This document shows positions 32,603 to 41,441 of a DNA stretch of 64,000 nucleotides, one piece after another. A program made the translations under genes and the position numbers. Each line of letters begins with the position of its first letter. Within the stretch, counting starts at the first letter, position 1. Under the pieces are notes generated by a model, which was not told the origin of the DNA, searched no databases, and worked only from the letters and a program-made list of their open reading frames with translations. The stretch spans positions 1,550,001 through 1,614,000 of the forward strand of contig JARYIJ010000001.1 in NCBI GenBank assembly GCA_029980465.1, read 5' to 3'. The stretch comes from Pseudolabrys sp. (lineage in GTDB: Bacteria > Pseudomonadota > Alphaproteobacteria > Rhizobiales > Xanthobacteraceae).

Positions 32603-33118
32603 ATGTCCATGTCGTCCGCCGCGCTCTCGACTTTCGAGATCACGCTCAATGCCGTATCCAAACTGCTCGACAAGGCCGAGGCCTTTGCAGCCGCCAAAAA
32701 GATCGACCCGTCCGTGTTGCTGAACGCTCGGCTCGCTCCCGACATGTTCGCGTTCACCCGCCAGGTCCAGGTTGCGTGCGATATGGCCAAATTCGGCGTG
32801 GCGCGGCTCGCTGGCATCGAGTCGCCGAAGTTCGAGGACACCGAGACGACGATCCCGCAGCTCAAGGAGCGCATCGCCAAGACGCTCGCCTTCATCAAGA
32901 CCGTCGACGCCAAGGCCATTGACGCCTCGGCCGGGCGCGAAATCACCTTCCCGCTCGGCCCCAAGAGAGGGCAAATGACCGGCGCCGACTACCTCAACCA
33001 TTTCGTGCTGCCGAACCTCTACTTCCACGCCACCACGGCCTACGCGATCTTGCGGCATAACGGCGTCGAAATCGGCAAGCAGGATTTCCTGGCCGGCATT
33101 CCGCTCAAGGTCATCTGA
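32603..33118 (+). CDS. DUF1993 family protein (DinB-like helical fold)
   Basis: A 171-residue all-helical protein matching the DUF1993 pattern: LNARLAPDMFAFTRQVQVACDMAKFGVARLAG in the first half and FPLGPKRGQMTGADYLNHFVLPNLYFHATTAYAILRHNGVEIGKQDFL in the second. The fold is related to DinB/YfiT metalloenzymes, but no full metal triad is obvious and the role is unknown. AAGGGGGAAACCG before the ATG is a good ribosome site. It follows hslU by 31 bases. Confidence 0.88.
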   Translation: MSMSSAALSTFEITLNAVSKLLDKAEAFAAAKKIDPSVLLNARLAPDMFAFTRQVQVACDMAKFGVARLAGIESPKFEDTETTIPQLKERIAKTLAFIKTVDAKAIDASAGREITFPLGPKRGQMTGADYLNHFVLPNLYFHATTAYAILRHNGVEIGKQDFLAGIPLKVI

Positions 33119-33136
33119 TCCGGCATGTGACCCAGC

Positions 33137-33961
33137 ATGGCCGACACCAACGGCACGACATCCCCGGAGAAGACGCCGCAAAGCCTGCTGCTGCCGGTCG
33201 AGGACGTGAATTTCCTGTTGCGGCCGGAAATGCGCGCGATCCGTTTCGCGCTCGAATACGCCAAGGCCGACCTGTTGCTGCGCGACTGGGGCATACGCTC
33301 CACCATCATCGTGTTCGGCAGCTCGCGCTGCGCCTCGCCGGAGCAGGCCGCGGCGATGCCGCCGTCGCAACGCGACGCGCATGTCGAGCGGCAGCTCGGC
33401 TGGTACGCCGCGGCGCGCGAGTTTGCCCGCATCGCGTCGGAGCGCGGCGGCGCCTTCGCGCCCCAGCATCGCTGGCGCGATAACGTCATCGCAACCGGCG
33501 GCGGACCCGGCATCATGGAGGCCGCCAACCGCGGCGCGGCCGACATCGGCGCGCCGACTATCGGCTTCAACATCACGCTGCCGCGCGAGCAAGCGCCCAA
33601 TCCTTACATCACGCCGGAGCTCGACTTCCGGTTTCACTACTTCGCGATGCGCAAGATGCATCTGGCGATGCGCGCCAATGCGCTCGTCGTCTTTCCCGGC
33701 GGCTACGGCACGCTCGACGAGCTGTTCGAGATCCTCAACCTGCAGCAGACCAACAAGGCGCCGGTGGCGCCAATCGTCATGTTCGATCGCGCCTATTGGA
33801 CCAGGCTGATCAATTTCGAGATGCTGATCGAGGAGCGCATGGTCGATCGCCGCGACGTCGGCCTGTTCGAATTTGCCGACACGGCGGAAGAGGCCTGGGC
33901 ATCGCTGACGCGGCGCGGCCTAAATGCGCACATCAATAACAACACCGACGACCACTCCTGA
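33137..33961 (+). CDS. LOG family (Rossmann-fold nucleotide-binding) protein
   Basis: A 274-residue protein with the two LOG motifs, GGGPGIMEAANRGA and PGGYGTLDELFE, which form the active site of cytokinin riboside 5'-monophosphate phosphoribohydrolases. Members were once labelled lysine decarboxylases, a misnomer. The extra N-terminal 60 residues and length match the TIGR00730-related group common in alphaproteobacteria. The natural substrate here is not known. It follows DUF1993 by 18 bases and is convergent with smr. Confidence 0.86.
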   Translation: MADTNGTTSPEKTPQSLLLPVEDVNFLLRPEMRAIRFALEYAKADLLLRDWGIRSTIIVFGSSRCASPEQAAAMPPSQRDAHVERQLGWYAAAREFARIASERGGAFAPQHRWRDNVIATGGGPGIMEAANRGAADIGAPTIGFNITLPREQAPNPYITPELDFRFHYFAMRKMHLAMRANALVVFPGGYGTLDELFEILNLQQTNKAPVAPIVMFDRAYWTRLINFEMLIEERMVDRRDVGLFEFADTAEEAWASLTRRGLNAHINNNTDDHS

Positions 33962-34056
33962 AATCCTATGGCTTCGCTCGAGCTTTGCCGCCGTCATGCC
34001 GTCCATGACGAACGTGGCGCGCTCCGGCCATCGGCACGCAACCGCGATGGCGCGCG

Positions 34057-34581
34057 TCAGTCGCGCGAGCGGCGCAGCCTCAGGTAAAGCGCGCCCTCGC
34101 CGCCATGGCGGATCGCCGCCTGCTCGAACCCGATCAGCAGCGCGCGAAAATCTGGCGAGGCAAGCCAATGCGGCACCTGCCGGCGCAGCACCCCGCTCTT
34201 GCCGGTGATCACAAGCACTGTGCGCGCCTCCTGCGCGGCGCTCTGCCGGATGAACTGCAGCAGAGCCGAATGGGCCTGCGCCTGGGTGAAGCCGTGCAGA
34301 TCGATGCGGCGGTCGATCGCGGTGCGGCCGCGCGCGACCCGCGCTTTGGTGCGACGGTCGAGCGTCAGGGGTTGCGAGGCCGGCTTGTGCGGCGGTTCGG
34401 AGCGGACTGGCGCCGCCGCGGCCTTTGCCGCGGATTTGCGCGGCTTTTCAGGCTCAACTGCGGCCACCTTGGGCGTTGACGATGCGGCGTTGCGCTTGCG
34501 CAACGGCTTGATCGGCCTGGTGAAAGTCTCCCACAGCGCGCGGTCCTCGTCGCGCAACGAGCGTTTATCGCCGTCGCCCAT
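34057..34581 (-). CDS. Smr domain protein
   Basis: A 174-residue protein. A basic Ala/Pro/Lys-rich N-terminal half leads into a C-terminal Smr domain with RRIDLHGFTQAQAHSALLQFI, VLVITGKSG, VPHWLASPDF and HGGEGALYLRLRR. Smr domains bind or nick nucleic acids; stand-alone versions have been linked to mRNA cleavage on collided ribosomes. It is the third gene of a tim44-mltA-smr unit (12-base gap). Confidence 0.9.
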   Translation of the reverse strand: MGDGDKRSLRDEDRALWETFTRPIKPLRKRNAASSTPKVAAVEPEKPRKSAAKAAAAPVRSEPPHKPASQPLTLDRRTKARVARGRTAIDRRIDLHGFTQAQAHSALLQFIRQSAAQEARTVLVITGKSGVLRRQVPHWLASPDFRALLIGFEQAAIRHGGEGALYLRLRRSRD

Positions 34582-34593
34582 CGCGCGTCACCT

Positions 34594-35757
34594 TCAGGGC
34601 CGCGGACGCGGCACCGGCGCGGCCTGCGCCGTCGCGGTGGCGATGTCGACGCCGTTCGGCACCAGCATGACGAACGTGCCGAACTGCTTGATGCGCCCGG
34701 CGACAGTGCCGATGTTCTCGCCCGAGCCGAAGAAGATGTCGGCGCGGGCCGGTCCGACGATCGCGGTGCCGGTGTCCTGCGCGATGGCCAGATGCCGGAA
34801 CGGCGTCTCCGGCTTCTCGCTCGCGATCGGCAGCATGGCGTCGATCCAGATCGGCGTGCCGTAGGCGTGGATCGACCGGTCGATCGCCACCGAGCGATAC
34901 GGCGTCAGCTCGACGCCCTGCCCGCCGCCGGCGTGCTCCTCCTTGCCGAGCGGTATCGTCTTGAAGAACACGTAGGAGCGGTTCTTCAGCCGCAGCGCGT
35001 GACCTTCCTTCGGGTGCGCCTCCATGAACTCGCGGATCTTGTCCATGGACATCTCGTCCCGGGTGTAGATGCCGCGATCGATCAGGAATTTTCCGACCGC
35101 CGTGTAAGGCAGGCCGTTGCGCCCGGCGTAACCGATCCGCATCGTCTCGCCGCCGGCAAGCTGCACGCGGGCCGACCCCTGGATCTGCGCGAAGAAGGCG
35201 TCGACCGGATCCTTCAGCCAGACGATCTCGAGGCCCTTGTCGCGGAGCAGGCCGTTCTCGATGGCGGCGCGATCGGCGCGCGCCAGCGCCGGATCGCGCG
35301 GCATGGCGTAGATCGGCACGTCGAATTCGGCGGTCTTTTGCAGCGAGCCGTCCATCACCGTCTCGTAGTAGCCGGTGAAGAAGCCGCCCGGCTCGCCGTG
35401 CGGCACGATGCGGACCGGGTGGAAATTCGCTTCGAAAAAGGCGCGCGCCTTGCCGGCGCTCAAGTGGCCCGCCGTCATCGCCTTGGCGCAGACGCGATAA
35501 AGCCCGCCATAGACCGGGCGGGCTTCGCGGGACGGCCTGCCGCCGCCGAGGATGGCGGCGCAGCTTTTCAGGAACGAGCCGAACGCGGCGCCTTGATCGT
35601 CGGTACTCCAGCCCTCAAGCGCGTGAAACGTCGTCGGCTCGGCGCTGGCTCCGGGAATGCGAACGAGCGAATCTGCCTGCGCCGTCGACATCGCCGCGGC
35701 CATCAAGCTCAAGGGAAACGCATAACGAAGGGTCTGGCGAAGCAGGCGCCGTGCCAT
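34594..35757 (-). CDS. mltA: Membrane-bound lytic murein transglycosylase A
   Basis: A 387-residue exported enzyme with signal peptide MARRLLRQTLRYAFPLSLMAAAMSTAQA. There is no lipobox, so it is soluble or loosely bound. The MltA domain has GFFTGYYETVMDGS, IQGSARVQLAGG and IGYAGRNGLPYTAVGKFLIDRG. The 3D barrel contains the catalytic Asp in AIAQDTGTAIVGPARADIFFG. It cleaves the glycan strand of peptidoglycan to 1,6-anhydromuropeptides. It starts four bases after the tim44-like stop. Confidence 0.94.
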   Translation of the reverse strand: MARRLLRQTLRYAFPLSLMAAAMSTAQADSLVRIPGASAEPTTFHALEGWSTDDQGAAFGSFLKSCAAILGGGRPSREARPVYGGLYRVCAKAMTAGHLSAGKARAFFEANFHPVRIVPHGEPGGFFTGYYETVMDGSLQKTAEFDVPIYAMPRDPALARADRAAIENGLLRDKGLEIVWLKDPVDAFFAQIQGSARVQLAGGETMRIGYAGRNGLPYTAVGKFLIDRGIYTRDEMSMDKIREFMEAHPKEGHALRLKNRSYVFFKTIPLGKEEHAGGGQGVELTPYRSVAIDRSIHAYGTPIWIDAMLPIASEKPETPFRHLAIAQDTGTAIVGPARADIFFGSGENIGTVAGRIKQFGTFVMLVPNGVDIATATAQAAPVPRPRP

Positions 35758-35761
35758 TCGT

Positions 35762-36490
35762 TCATTGCCCGCCTTCGGTCGCGACCAGTTTCCAGTTCGG
35801 ATCGCGCGAGGTGATGTCGCGCGCGAATGTCCAGACGTCGGTGACGTCGGTCACCTTGTCGGGATTGCCGTCGATCACGTTGCCGTCCTTGTCGCGCGTC
35901 GCCGAGACGAGCTGCGAGACGAACTTGACCGTGACCTGCGCCGTCTTCTGCCGCATCTCGGCGGCGACGATATCGGACGACGTGATCGCGACGAAACGCG
36001 TCTCGACCTTGTGGCCGGCCTTTTCGCGTTCGGTGATGGCGTGATCGAATCCGTCGAACACCTCGCGCCCGAGCAGATTGCGCAGCGAGCGGCGGTCGCC
36101 CTCGGCGAAAGCCGAGACGATCATCTCGTAGGCGGCGCGGGCGCCGGTGACGAAATGCTTGGCGTCGAAATCCTTGTCGGCGGCGACGATGGCGTCGAGA
36201 CCGGCGGCGATGGGCGAACCGATCGGCGCGATATCCTTCCAGCGGTCGGCGGCCGGCACGGCGGGCGCCGGTCCGGCGGGCTGTTGCGGCGTGGCCGTGG
36301 CGTCGACCGGACGCGGCGGCAGCGCCACCACCTTCTCGCCCGCCGGGCGGGCCGGTTCGCGGGCCGAAAACGGGTCATAGGGCGGCCGCTCGCGGCCGGT
36401 GCGCTGGCCGAGCACGCTGCGCAGACGCAGGAAAATGAACACCGCCAGAGCGAGAAAGATGATGGTGTAGATGTCGAACACGTCTGCCAT
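35762..36490 (-). CDS. Tim44/TimA domain protein
   Basis: A 242-residue protein with an N-terminal membrane anchor (MADVFDIYTIIFLALAVFIFLRLRSVLGQRTGRERPP spans it). A Pro/Ala-rich linker follows, then a Tim44-like C-terminal domain (HFVTGARAAYEMIVSAFAEGDRRSLRNLL; VTDVWTFARDITSRDPNWKLVAT). The domain is shared with mitochondrial Tim44. In alphaproteobacteria the protein is anchored to the inner membrane with a poorly known role. ATG 36490 gives the conserved N-terminus; ATG 36556 would add 22 residues. It is the first gene of the tim44-mltA-smr unit and divergent from fxsA. Confidence 0.9.
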   Translation of the reverse strand: MADVFDIYTIIFLALAVFIFLRLRSVLGQRTGRERPPYDPFSAREPARPAGEKVVALPPRPVDATATPQQPAGPAPAVPAADRWKDIAPIGSPIAAGLDAIVAADKDFDAKHFVTGARAAYEMIVSAFAEGDRRSLRNLLGREVFDGFDHAITEREKAGHKVETRFVAITSSDIVAAEMRQKTAQVTVKFVSQLVSATRDKDGNVIDGNPDKVTDVTDVWTFARDITSRDPNWKLVATEGGQ

Positions 36491-36699
36491 GCTCTCGCGT
36501 ATCGTTTGCGGGAAGGCCCCAAACCCCGCCTCGCGAACGAGGGTAGGCAGGTCCATCCGTCGCTCTTATGTAAGCCGCGGGCCCCGCCAATCCATAGGTT
36601 GCGGCCCGGTCGTGACGCGATTTCGCGCCATTTGGTCGAAACTTTAGACGATTGGGCCTGTTACGCCAACATTGCCGGAATCCGGACTATGGTTAGCCC

Positions 36700-37158
36700 A
36701 TGAATGTGGCCATATGGTTGCTGAGCGCGATCCTGGCGCTGCCGATCGCGGAAATCATCGTATTTGTGCTGGTCGCGGCCTGGATCGGCTTCGCCTGGGC
36801 CGCCCTCGCGGTGTTGCTGACCTCGCTGACCGGCGCTGCGATGCTTCGTCACGGTGGCGGAAATCACATCGCCCGGATGCGCGTCGTCATGGGCGCGCAA
36901 CGCGCCGCCGCGCTGGAAGCCGACAGCGCCGGAACCTTTTATCTGCTGGCGGCGATTCTGCTTCTGATTCCGGGCTTTATTACCGACGTCATCGGCATCG
37001 TGCTGCTGCTGCCGCCGCTTCGCCGCATCATCGGCGCGATGCTGCAGCGAGGCCTGGCGCCGCGCGGGGCCAACGACGACGTGGTCGATCTCGATCCGCG
37101 CGACTGGCGGCAGGTGCCCGACCCGACATTGCCGCCGCGTCGCGACGCCGACCGCTGA
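36700..37158 (+). CDS. fxsA: FxsA family membrane protein
   Basis: A 152-residue protein with three or four transmembrane helices: MNVAIWLLSAILALPIAEIIVFVLVAAWIG, then LAVLLTSLTGAAMLR and FYLLAAILLLIPGFITDVIGIVLLLPPLRR. The LLLIPGFITDVIG helix is the FxsA signature. E. coli FxsA relieves phage T7 exclusion by F plasmids when overproduced; the normal role is unknown. It lies upstream of secB. Confidence 0.92.
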   Translation: MNVAIWLLSAILALPIAEIIVFVLVAAWIGFAWAALAVLLTSLTGAAMLRHGGGNHIARMRVVMGAQRAAALEADSAGTFYLLAAILLLIPGFITDVIGIVLLLPPLRRIIGAMLQRGLAPRGANDDVVDLDPRDWRQVPDPTLPPRRDADR

Positions 37159-37235
37159 CAGCCCGGCGTGTTGTGCCTCCAAACCGCGTGTGTTAGCCAA
37201 CCGCCGCCCACCGAGAGGGCGGCGAAGGAGAGTCC

Positions 37236-37748
37236 ATGTCGATGACCAATGGCGGCCAGAACGGCGGCGGCGCAGCACCGCAGGCGGATGCCGGCAACGA
37301 TGCGCCCCAACTCAGCGTGCTGGCCCAATACATCAAGGATTTCTCCTTCGAAAATCCGCTGGCGCCGCGCGGCCCCGGCAGCAATCAGCAGCCGGCGATC
37401 AACATTCAGGTCGGCGTCAACGTCAATCCGCTCAACGATCCGGACGTCGAGGTCGAGCTCAAGATCGAGGGCAGCGCGGTGATGCCCGGCAATAACGCCG
37501 TATTGTTCGCGTTCGAGCTCGTCTATGGCGGCGTCTTCCGCATCCGCAACGTGCCGCAGGAGAGCGTGCAGCCGTTGATGCTGATCGAGTGCCCGCGCCT
37601 GCTGTTCCCGTTCGCGCGCGAGATCATCGCGACGACGGTGCAGAACGGCGGCTTCCCGCCGCTGATGCTCGATCCGGTGGATTTCGCCGGGCTCTACCGG
37701 CAGAACCTCGCCCGCGCGCAAGGCGCCGGGTCGCCCGCCCAAGCGTAA
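37236..37748 (+). CDS. secB: Protein-export chaperone SecB
   Basis: A 170-residue SecB. It keeps secretory preproteins unfolded and passes them to SecA. After a Gly/Asn-rich N-terminal tail the core reads [16 protein letters not shown], then [26 protein letters not shown] and [46 protein letters not shown] before the ATG is a strong ribosome site. A REP-type repeat separates it from the convergent dnaQ. Confidence 0.97.
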   Translation: MSMTNGGQNGGGAAPQADAGNDAPQLSVLAQYIKDFSFENPLAPRGPGSNQQPAINIQVGVNVNPLNDPDVEVELKIEGSAVMPGNNAVLFAFELVYGGVFRIRNVPQESVQPLMLIECPRLLFPFAREIIATTVQNGGFPPLMLDPVDFAGLYRQNLARAQGAGSPAQA

Positions 37749-37756
37749 GTCTAAGT

Positions 37757-37857
37757 TGTCATGCCCGCGCCCGCTTTCGCGGGTGCAGGCTCCAGCGGGC
37801 ATCCAGTACTCAATGAAACTCATTGGATACTGGGTCCCAACTTTCGCGCGGCCGACA
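37757..37857. repeat. REP-type palindromic repeat between secB and dnaQ
   Basis: It runs from TGTCATGCCCGCG to GCGGCCGACA. Internal pairs are CCCGC-TTTC-GCGGG and the arms ATCCAGTACTC and GATACTGGGT. It sits between two convergent stop codons, where it may act as a bidirectional terminator. It is related to the copy at 38577-38672. Confidence 0.7.
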
Positions 37858-37871
37858 ATCAAACAGGCGAA

Positions 37872-38561
37872 TCAGGCGTCCGGCCAATAGGTCCGCCACA
37901 GCGCATCGTCGCCCAGCGACGCGATAAAGGCGCGGTGCGCGTCGCGCTCGGCGTTGGTGACGCGCGGCGGCAAGGCGATCGGCCGCTGCCGCGCCGCGCC
38001 GCGCCGCGAGCCGGCGCCACCGTTGGTTTCGAGCAGCACCAGCGACGCCTGCCGCGCGCCGATCAATTCGAGATAAACCTCGGCCAGGATTTCGGCGTCG
38101 AGCAATGCGCCATGCTTGGTACGGCGCGAATTGTCGATGCCGTAGCGCGCGCACAGCGCGTCGAGGCTATAGGGGCCGGCCGAATGCTTGCGCCGCGCCA
38201 GCGCGATGGTGTCGATGACGCGGTCGCGCGGCAGCGTCGCGCGCTTGCACAGGTCGAGCTCGGCGCACAGGAAGCCGTAGTCGAACGACGCGTTGTGCGC
38301 GATCAGGGTGGCGTCGTCGACGAACTCCAGAAACGCGTCGGCGACTTGCGCAAACAACGGCTTGTCCTTGAGGAAGTCGATGCTCAGGCCGTGCACCTTC
38401 TCGGCCTCCGGCGGCATGTCGCGCTCGGGATTGAGATAGCGGTGAAACGTATTGCCGGTCGGGATGCGGTTGATCAGCTCGACGCAGCCGATCTCGACCA
38501 CGCGGTGACCCTGGAACGGATCGAGGCCGGTGGTTTCGGTATCGAGGACGATCTCGCGCAT
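37872..38561 (-). CDS. dnaQ: DNA polymerase III epsilon subunit
   Basis: A 229-residue DEDDh proofreading exonuclease. ExoI is MREIVLDTETTGLDP, ExoII is LIAHNASFDYGFL and ExoIII is RRTKHGALLDAEILAEVY with the catalytic His. The C-terminal tail for alpha-subunit binding follows a Gly/Arg-rich linker. It is flanked on both sides by REP-type repeats and lies in a dnaQ-coaE-maf-ppsR series near the putative origin. Confidence 0.97.
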   Translation of the reverse strand: MREIVLDTETTGLDPFQGHRVVEIGCVELINRIPTGNTFHRYLNPERDMPPEAEKVHGLSIDFLKDKPLFAQVADAFLEFVDDATLIAHNASFDYGFLCAELDLCKRATLPRDRVIDTIALARRKHSAGPYSLDALCARYGIDNSRRTKHGALLDAEILAEVYLELIGARQASLVLLETNGGAGSRRGAARQRPIALPPRVTNAERDAHRAFIASLGDDALWRTYWPDA

Positions 38562-38576
38562 CGGGTTTCACTTTCT

Positions 38577-38672
38577 TGTCATCACCCGCGAAAGCGGGTG
38601 ACCCAGTAAACTCATGAGCCCGTTGGACGGACCGGGGCTCCTGGATTGCGCGCTTGCGCGGGCAATGACCCC
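38577..38672. repeat. REP-type palindromic repeat between dnaQ and coaE
   Basis: TCACCCGC-GAAA-GCGGGTGA (38582-38601) is a perfect 8-pair stem with a GAAA loop. The distal arm GCGCGCTTGCGCGGGC ends in AATGACC. The outer ends TGTCAT and AATGACC pair loosely. It lies within the coaE-dnaQ transcript. Confidence 0.75.
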
Positions 38673-38683
38673 AACGGGGCGAC

Positions 38684-39277
38684 TCACCGCGGCCGCTTCG
38701 GCATTGTACTCACCGCGCGCAGGATTTCACGCACCTGCGCGCGCGCATGATCGAAGCTCTGCCCGCTATCCACGATGAAATCGGCGCGCTCGCGCTTCAC
38801 GGCATCCGGCACCTGCCGGGAGACGATCGACTCAAACCGTTCGTCGGTCATGCCGGGCCGATTGAAGACGCGGGCGCGCTGGACATCCGGCGGCGCCGAG
38901 ACGACGACCACGGCGTCGCAGCGCGCCTCGGCAGCGGTCTCGTACAGCAGCGGAATGTCGAGCACGACGACCGGCGCGTCCGCGTGCGCGGCCAGAAACT
39001 TTTTTTCGGCCGCCTGCACCAGCGGATGAACGATGGCTTCGAGCCGCTTGAAGTCGCCGGGATGAGCGATGAGATGCGCGCCGAGCTTGCCGCGGTCGAC
39101 CTTGCCGTCCGCCGTCGTGCCCGAAAACGCCGCCTCGATCGCCGCGGTCGCCTCGCCGTCGTAGAGCCGGTGCACCACGGCGTCGGCGTCGTGCACCGGC
39201 ACGCCCTCCTCGGCGAAGAATTTGGCCGCGGTCGACTTTCCCATGCCGAGCGAGCCGGTCAGGCCAAGGATGAACAT
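38684..39277 (-). CDS. coaE: Dephospho-CoA kinase
   Basis: A 197-residue P-loop kinase for the last step of coenzyme A synthesis. It has GLTGSLGMGKSTAAKFF, VHDADAVVHRLY and VVVLDIPLLYETAAE, with a CoA lid region HPGDFKRLEAIVHPLV. It follows maf by 28 bases; relatives, as I recall them, carry aroE between these two genes. Confidence 0.97.
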   Translation of the reverse strand: MFILGLTGSLGMGKSTAAKFFAEEGVPVHDADAVVHRLYDGEATAAIEAAFSGTTADGKVDRGKLGAHLIAHPGDFKRLEAIVHPLVQAAEKKFLAAHADAPVVVLDIPLLYETAAEARCDAVVVVSAPPDVQRARVFNRPGMTDERFESIVSRQVPDAVKRERADFIVDSGQSFDHARAQVREILRAVSTMPKRPR

Positions 39278-39305
39278 TCAGACTCCTGCGCCCGGGACAA
39301 GCCGG

Positions 39306-39914
39306 TCATGCCGCCGCCATGCCGCTGGCGCGCAAAAACTCGAGCAGCGGCAGCAGCGGCAGGCCGAGAATGGTGAAGTAATCGCCGGAAATCTTCTCGA
39401 ACAAATGGATGCCGACGGTCTCGACCTGATAGCCGCCGACGCTCGTATAGGCACCCTCGCCGGCGGTATCGAGATAGCTGTCGATGAAGTGATCGGAAAA
39501 ATGGCGCATCACCAGCCAAGCGTCGTCGGAGGCCTCGAACAGCACCTCGCCGTCGCGCACCACGCACAGCGCCGAATGAAGCTGGTGCGTCTTGCCGCGC
39601 AGCGCGCGCAACTGCCCGGCCGCCTCTTCGCGGCTCGACGGCTTGGAGAAGCGCCTGCCGTCGAGCGTCAGTGTCTGGTCGGCCGCGAGCACGACCCGGC
39701 CCGGCATGTCGGCGGCGACGGTGTGCGCCTTGGCGCCGGCCAGCACCTGCGCCACTTCGAGCGCGCTGTGGAGCTGCGCGCGCGCCTCGACGCCGCGCTC
39801 GTCGATCGACGCCGGCCGGCTTTCGACCGGCACCCCGGCCGCGGCCAGCATCTTGCGCCGCACTTCGCTTTTCGAGGCGAGCACCAGCGGCTTGTTGGCA
39901 GCCCATAACGGCAT
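39306..39914 (-). CDS. maf: Maf-like nucleotide pyrophosphatase
   Basis: A 202-residue Maf/HAM1-fold enzyme. It has LVLASKSEVRRKMLAAAGVP at the start, VLAADQTLTLDG with the catalytic Asp, and GAYTSVGGYQVETVGIHLFEKISGDYFTILGLPLLPLLEFLR. Maf proteins hydrolyse non-canonical or ordinary nucleoside triphosphates and affect division. The ATG lies two bases after the ppsR stop, suggesting coupled translation. Confidence 0.94.
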   Translation of the reverse strand: MPLWAANKPLVLASKSEVRRKMLAAAGVPVESRPASIDERGVEARAQLHSALEVAQVLAGAKAHTVAADMPGRVVLAADQTLTLDGRRFSKPSSREEAAGQLRALRGKTHQLHSALCVVRDGEVLFEASDDAWLVMRHFSDHFIDSYLDTAGEGAYTSVGGYQVETVGIHLFEKISGDYFTILGLPLLPLLEFLRASGMAAA

Positions 39915-39916
39915 GA

Positions 39917-40747
39917 TCAGCCCGGCCGCCGGCGTTTTTCGGTAAGCAGCTTGATCACCGCGGCGGCGGTTTCCTCGATCGAGCGGCGCGTGACGTCGAT
40001 CGACGGCCACTGGTTTTTGGCGCAGAGCCGTCGTGAATAGGCGATTTCTTCCGCCACGGCGGTCTTGTCAACATATTGCGCGTCGTCGCGATGGACGTTG
40101 AGGCCGAGCAGCCGGTTCTCGCGGATCTGCACGATGCGCTCGGGGCTCGCGTAAAGCCCGACCACGAGGGGATGCGTCAGCTTCTCGACCTCGGGCGGCA
40201 ACGTCACGCCCGGCACCAGCGGCACGTTGCCGGTCTTGATGCCGCGATTGGCGAGATAGATCGACGTCGGCGTCTTCGACGTGCGCGACACGCCGACCAG
40301 GACGACATCGGCGTCGTTGAGGCCTTCGACGTGCTGGCCGTCGTCATGCATCATTGTGTAGTTCAGCGCATCGATGCGGTGAAAATACTCGGCGTTGAGC
40401 ATGTGCTGCGCGCCGGCGCGATGCGTGGTTTCGGCGCCGAGATAGGACTGGAACAGCCGCAGCACGGGACCCAATATCGACATGCAGGGCGCGCCGAGCT
40501 CGCGGCATTTCGCCTCGAGGAGCTGGATCAGTTCGTCGTCGAGCAGCGTGTAGAGCACGACGCCCGGCGATTCCGCGATCTCGCTCAACGCCAGGTCGAG
40601 CTGCCGGCGGCTGCGCACCATCGGATACATGTGCTCGACCGGCGCCACGTTGGCGTATTGCGCCGCCGCCGCCCGTGCCACCGTGATGAGCGTCTCGCCG
40701 GTCGCGTCCGACACGAGATGCAGATGAAAATAGTTGGTGTCAGCCAT
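39917..40747 (-). CDS. ppsR: Pyruvate,phosphate dikinase regulatory protein (DUF299)
   Basis: A 276-residue bifunctional ADP-dependent kinase and phosphorylase that controls PPDK or PEP synthase. It has [14 protein letters not shown] at the N-terminus and the P-loop-like [23 protein letters not shown], then [10 protein letters not shown]. In Caulobacter the orthologue (RP001) borders the chromosome origin, so this gene is a useful origin landmark. It is the first gene of the ppsR-maf-coaE-dnaQ unit, transcribed away from the gap to its right. Confidence 0.93.
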   Translation of the reverse strand: MADTNYFHLHLVSDATGETLITVARAAAAQYANVAPVEHMYPMVRSRRQLDLALSEIAESPGVVLYTLLDDELIQLLEAKCRELGAPCMSILGPVLRLFQSYLGAETTHRAGAQHMLNAEYFHRIDALNYTMMHDDGQHVEGLNDADVVLVGVSRTSKTPTSIYLANRGIKTGNVPLVPGVTLPPEVEKLTHPLVVGLYASPERIVQIRENRLLGLNVHRDDAQYVDKTAVAEEIAYSRRLCAKNQWPSIDVTRRSIEETAAAVIKLLTEKRRRPG

Positions 40748-41187
40748 CGGTATAAATCGGGGACGGCCTGTGAGTTGTCAGGGAGAAAGGCATGCCGGGC
40801 GGCCCGGCGCAAGCCGAAACGGCCCAAGCCCATTCATGGTCTCCACACCGGTGCCCTCGGGAGAAACAAACCGGGACCGCGAAGTGCACGCTGTTGAGAT
40901 GTGAGGAGAGGCTGGGGACGATTTTTCCTGCGCCAGGCATTTCGCCAGCAAAACCAATCAGGCAAGCTCGGCAAAAAAGTTGTCCCGGCAACGCGGGACT
41001 CTGGACGACCACAGCGGAGGCAGTGGATGGCATGTGGACAGCAAAGCGTGAGTCAAATCCACCGCCTAACAACCACTACAAAAAGATTCTTAGTAAGGAA
41101 TTGGGAAAAGCAGACCGGCGGGATACGCATGAGGACAACCGGCAGAACTTGACCCGTTCCTTCATGGTGAGGAAGCACTCCTCAGAG
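40748..41187. other. Candidate oriC region: gene-free gap between ppsR and hemJ
   Basis: I see no convincing gene here. By synteny with Caulobacter, where the origin abuts the DUF299 gene upstream of rho, this is a candidate origin. Genes just left of it run leftward and hemJ and rho run rightward. Two 7-of-9 matches to TTATCCACA occur (GTCTCCACA at 40839; CTGTCCACA complementary at 41033-41041). GANTC sites occur at 40997, 41050, 41085 and 41185. A relatively AT-rich stretch lies at 41061-41110. No perfect DnaA box or CtrA box was seen, so this rests mainly on position. Confidence 0.4.
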
Positions 41188-41429
41188 TCTGATCGAAAAT
41201 GATTCCAGATTTTCAAATTCGTGTCCCGGGCGCAGCCCAGCGTGAAACGGTGCGCTGCAGACCCGGGATCCCGGTTCCTTTGCGTACAACCGGGGTCCCG
41301 GCTCTGCGGTGCACCACTTCGCCATAGTGCGTCGAAGACGCGCATAAATGCGCTTATGGCTCGTGCTGCACCGCGTCCGGGACACACCGTTAATTTTGAC
41401 GGGCTCTTTTCGAATCAGACTGTCAGGAT
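41188..41429. repeat. 240-base dispersed repeat, copy A
   Basis: The whole segment is strongly similar, in the same orientation, to 59525-59761. Both contain GACCCGGGA, CCGGGGTCCCGGCTCTGCGG, TGCACCACTTCG and CGTGCTGCACCGCGTCCGGG. Internal symmetry is high: the left arm CCCGGG and GCGCAGC matches the right arm GCTGCACCGCGTCCGGG. Translations of either copy give basic, low-information peptides that are best regarded as spurious. Confidence 0.9.
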
Positions 41430-41441
41430 GAGGATTGACCG

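Noticed and set aside
33962..34056. A short coding fragment between the LOG gene and smr
   Set aside because: Too short, no start or ribosome site, and not like any family I know.
40792..41202. A 136-codon open frame in the ppsR-hemJ gap
   Set aside because: Low-information composition, no ribosome site, no recognisable pattern, and it runs into the dispersed repeat.
41076..41387. Small minus-strand proteins in the two 240-base repeats (also 59527-59802)
   Set aside because: Their similarity to each other comes from the shared repeat DNA; there is no independent sign of coding.
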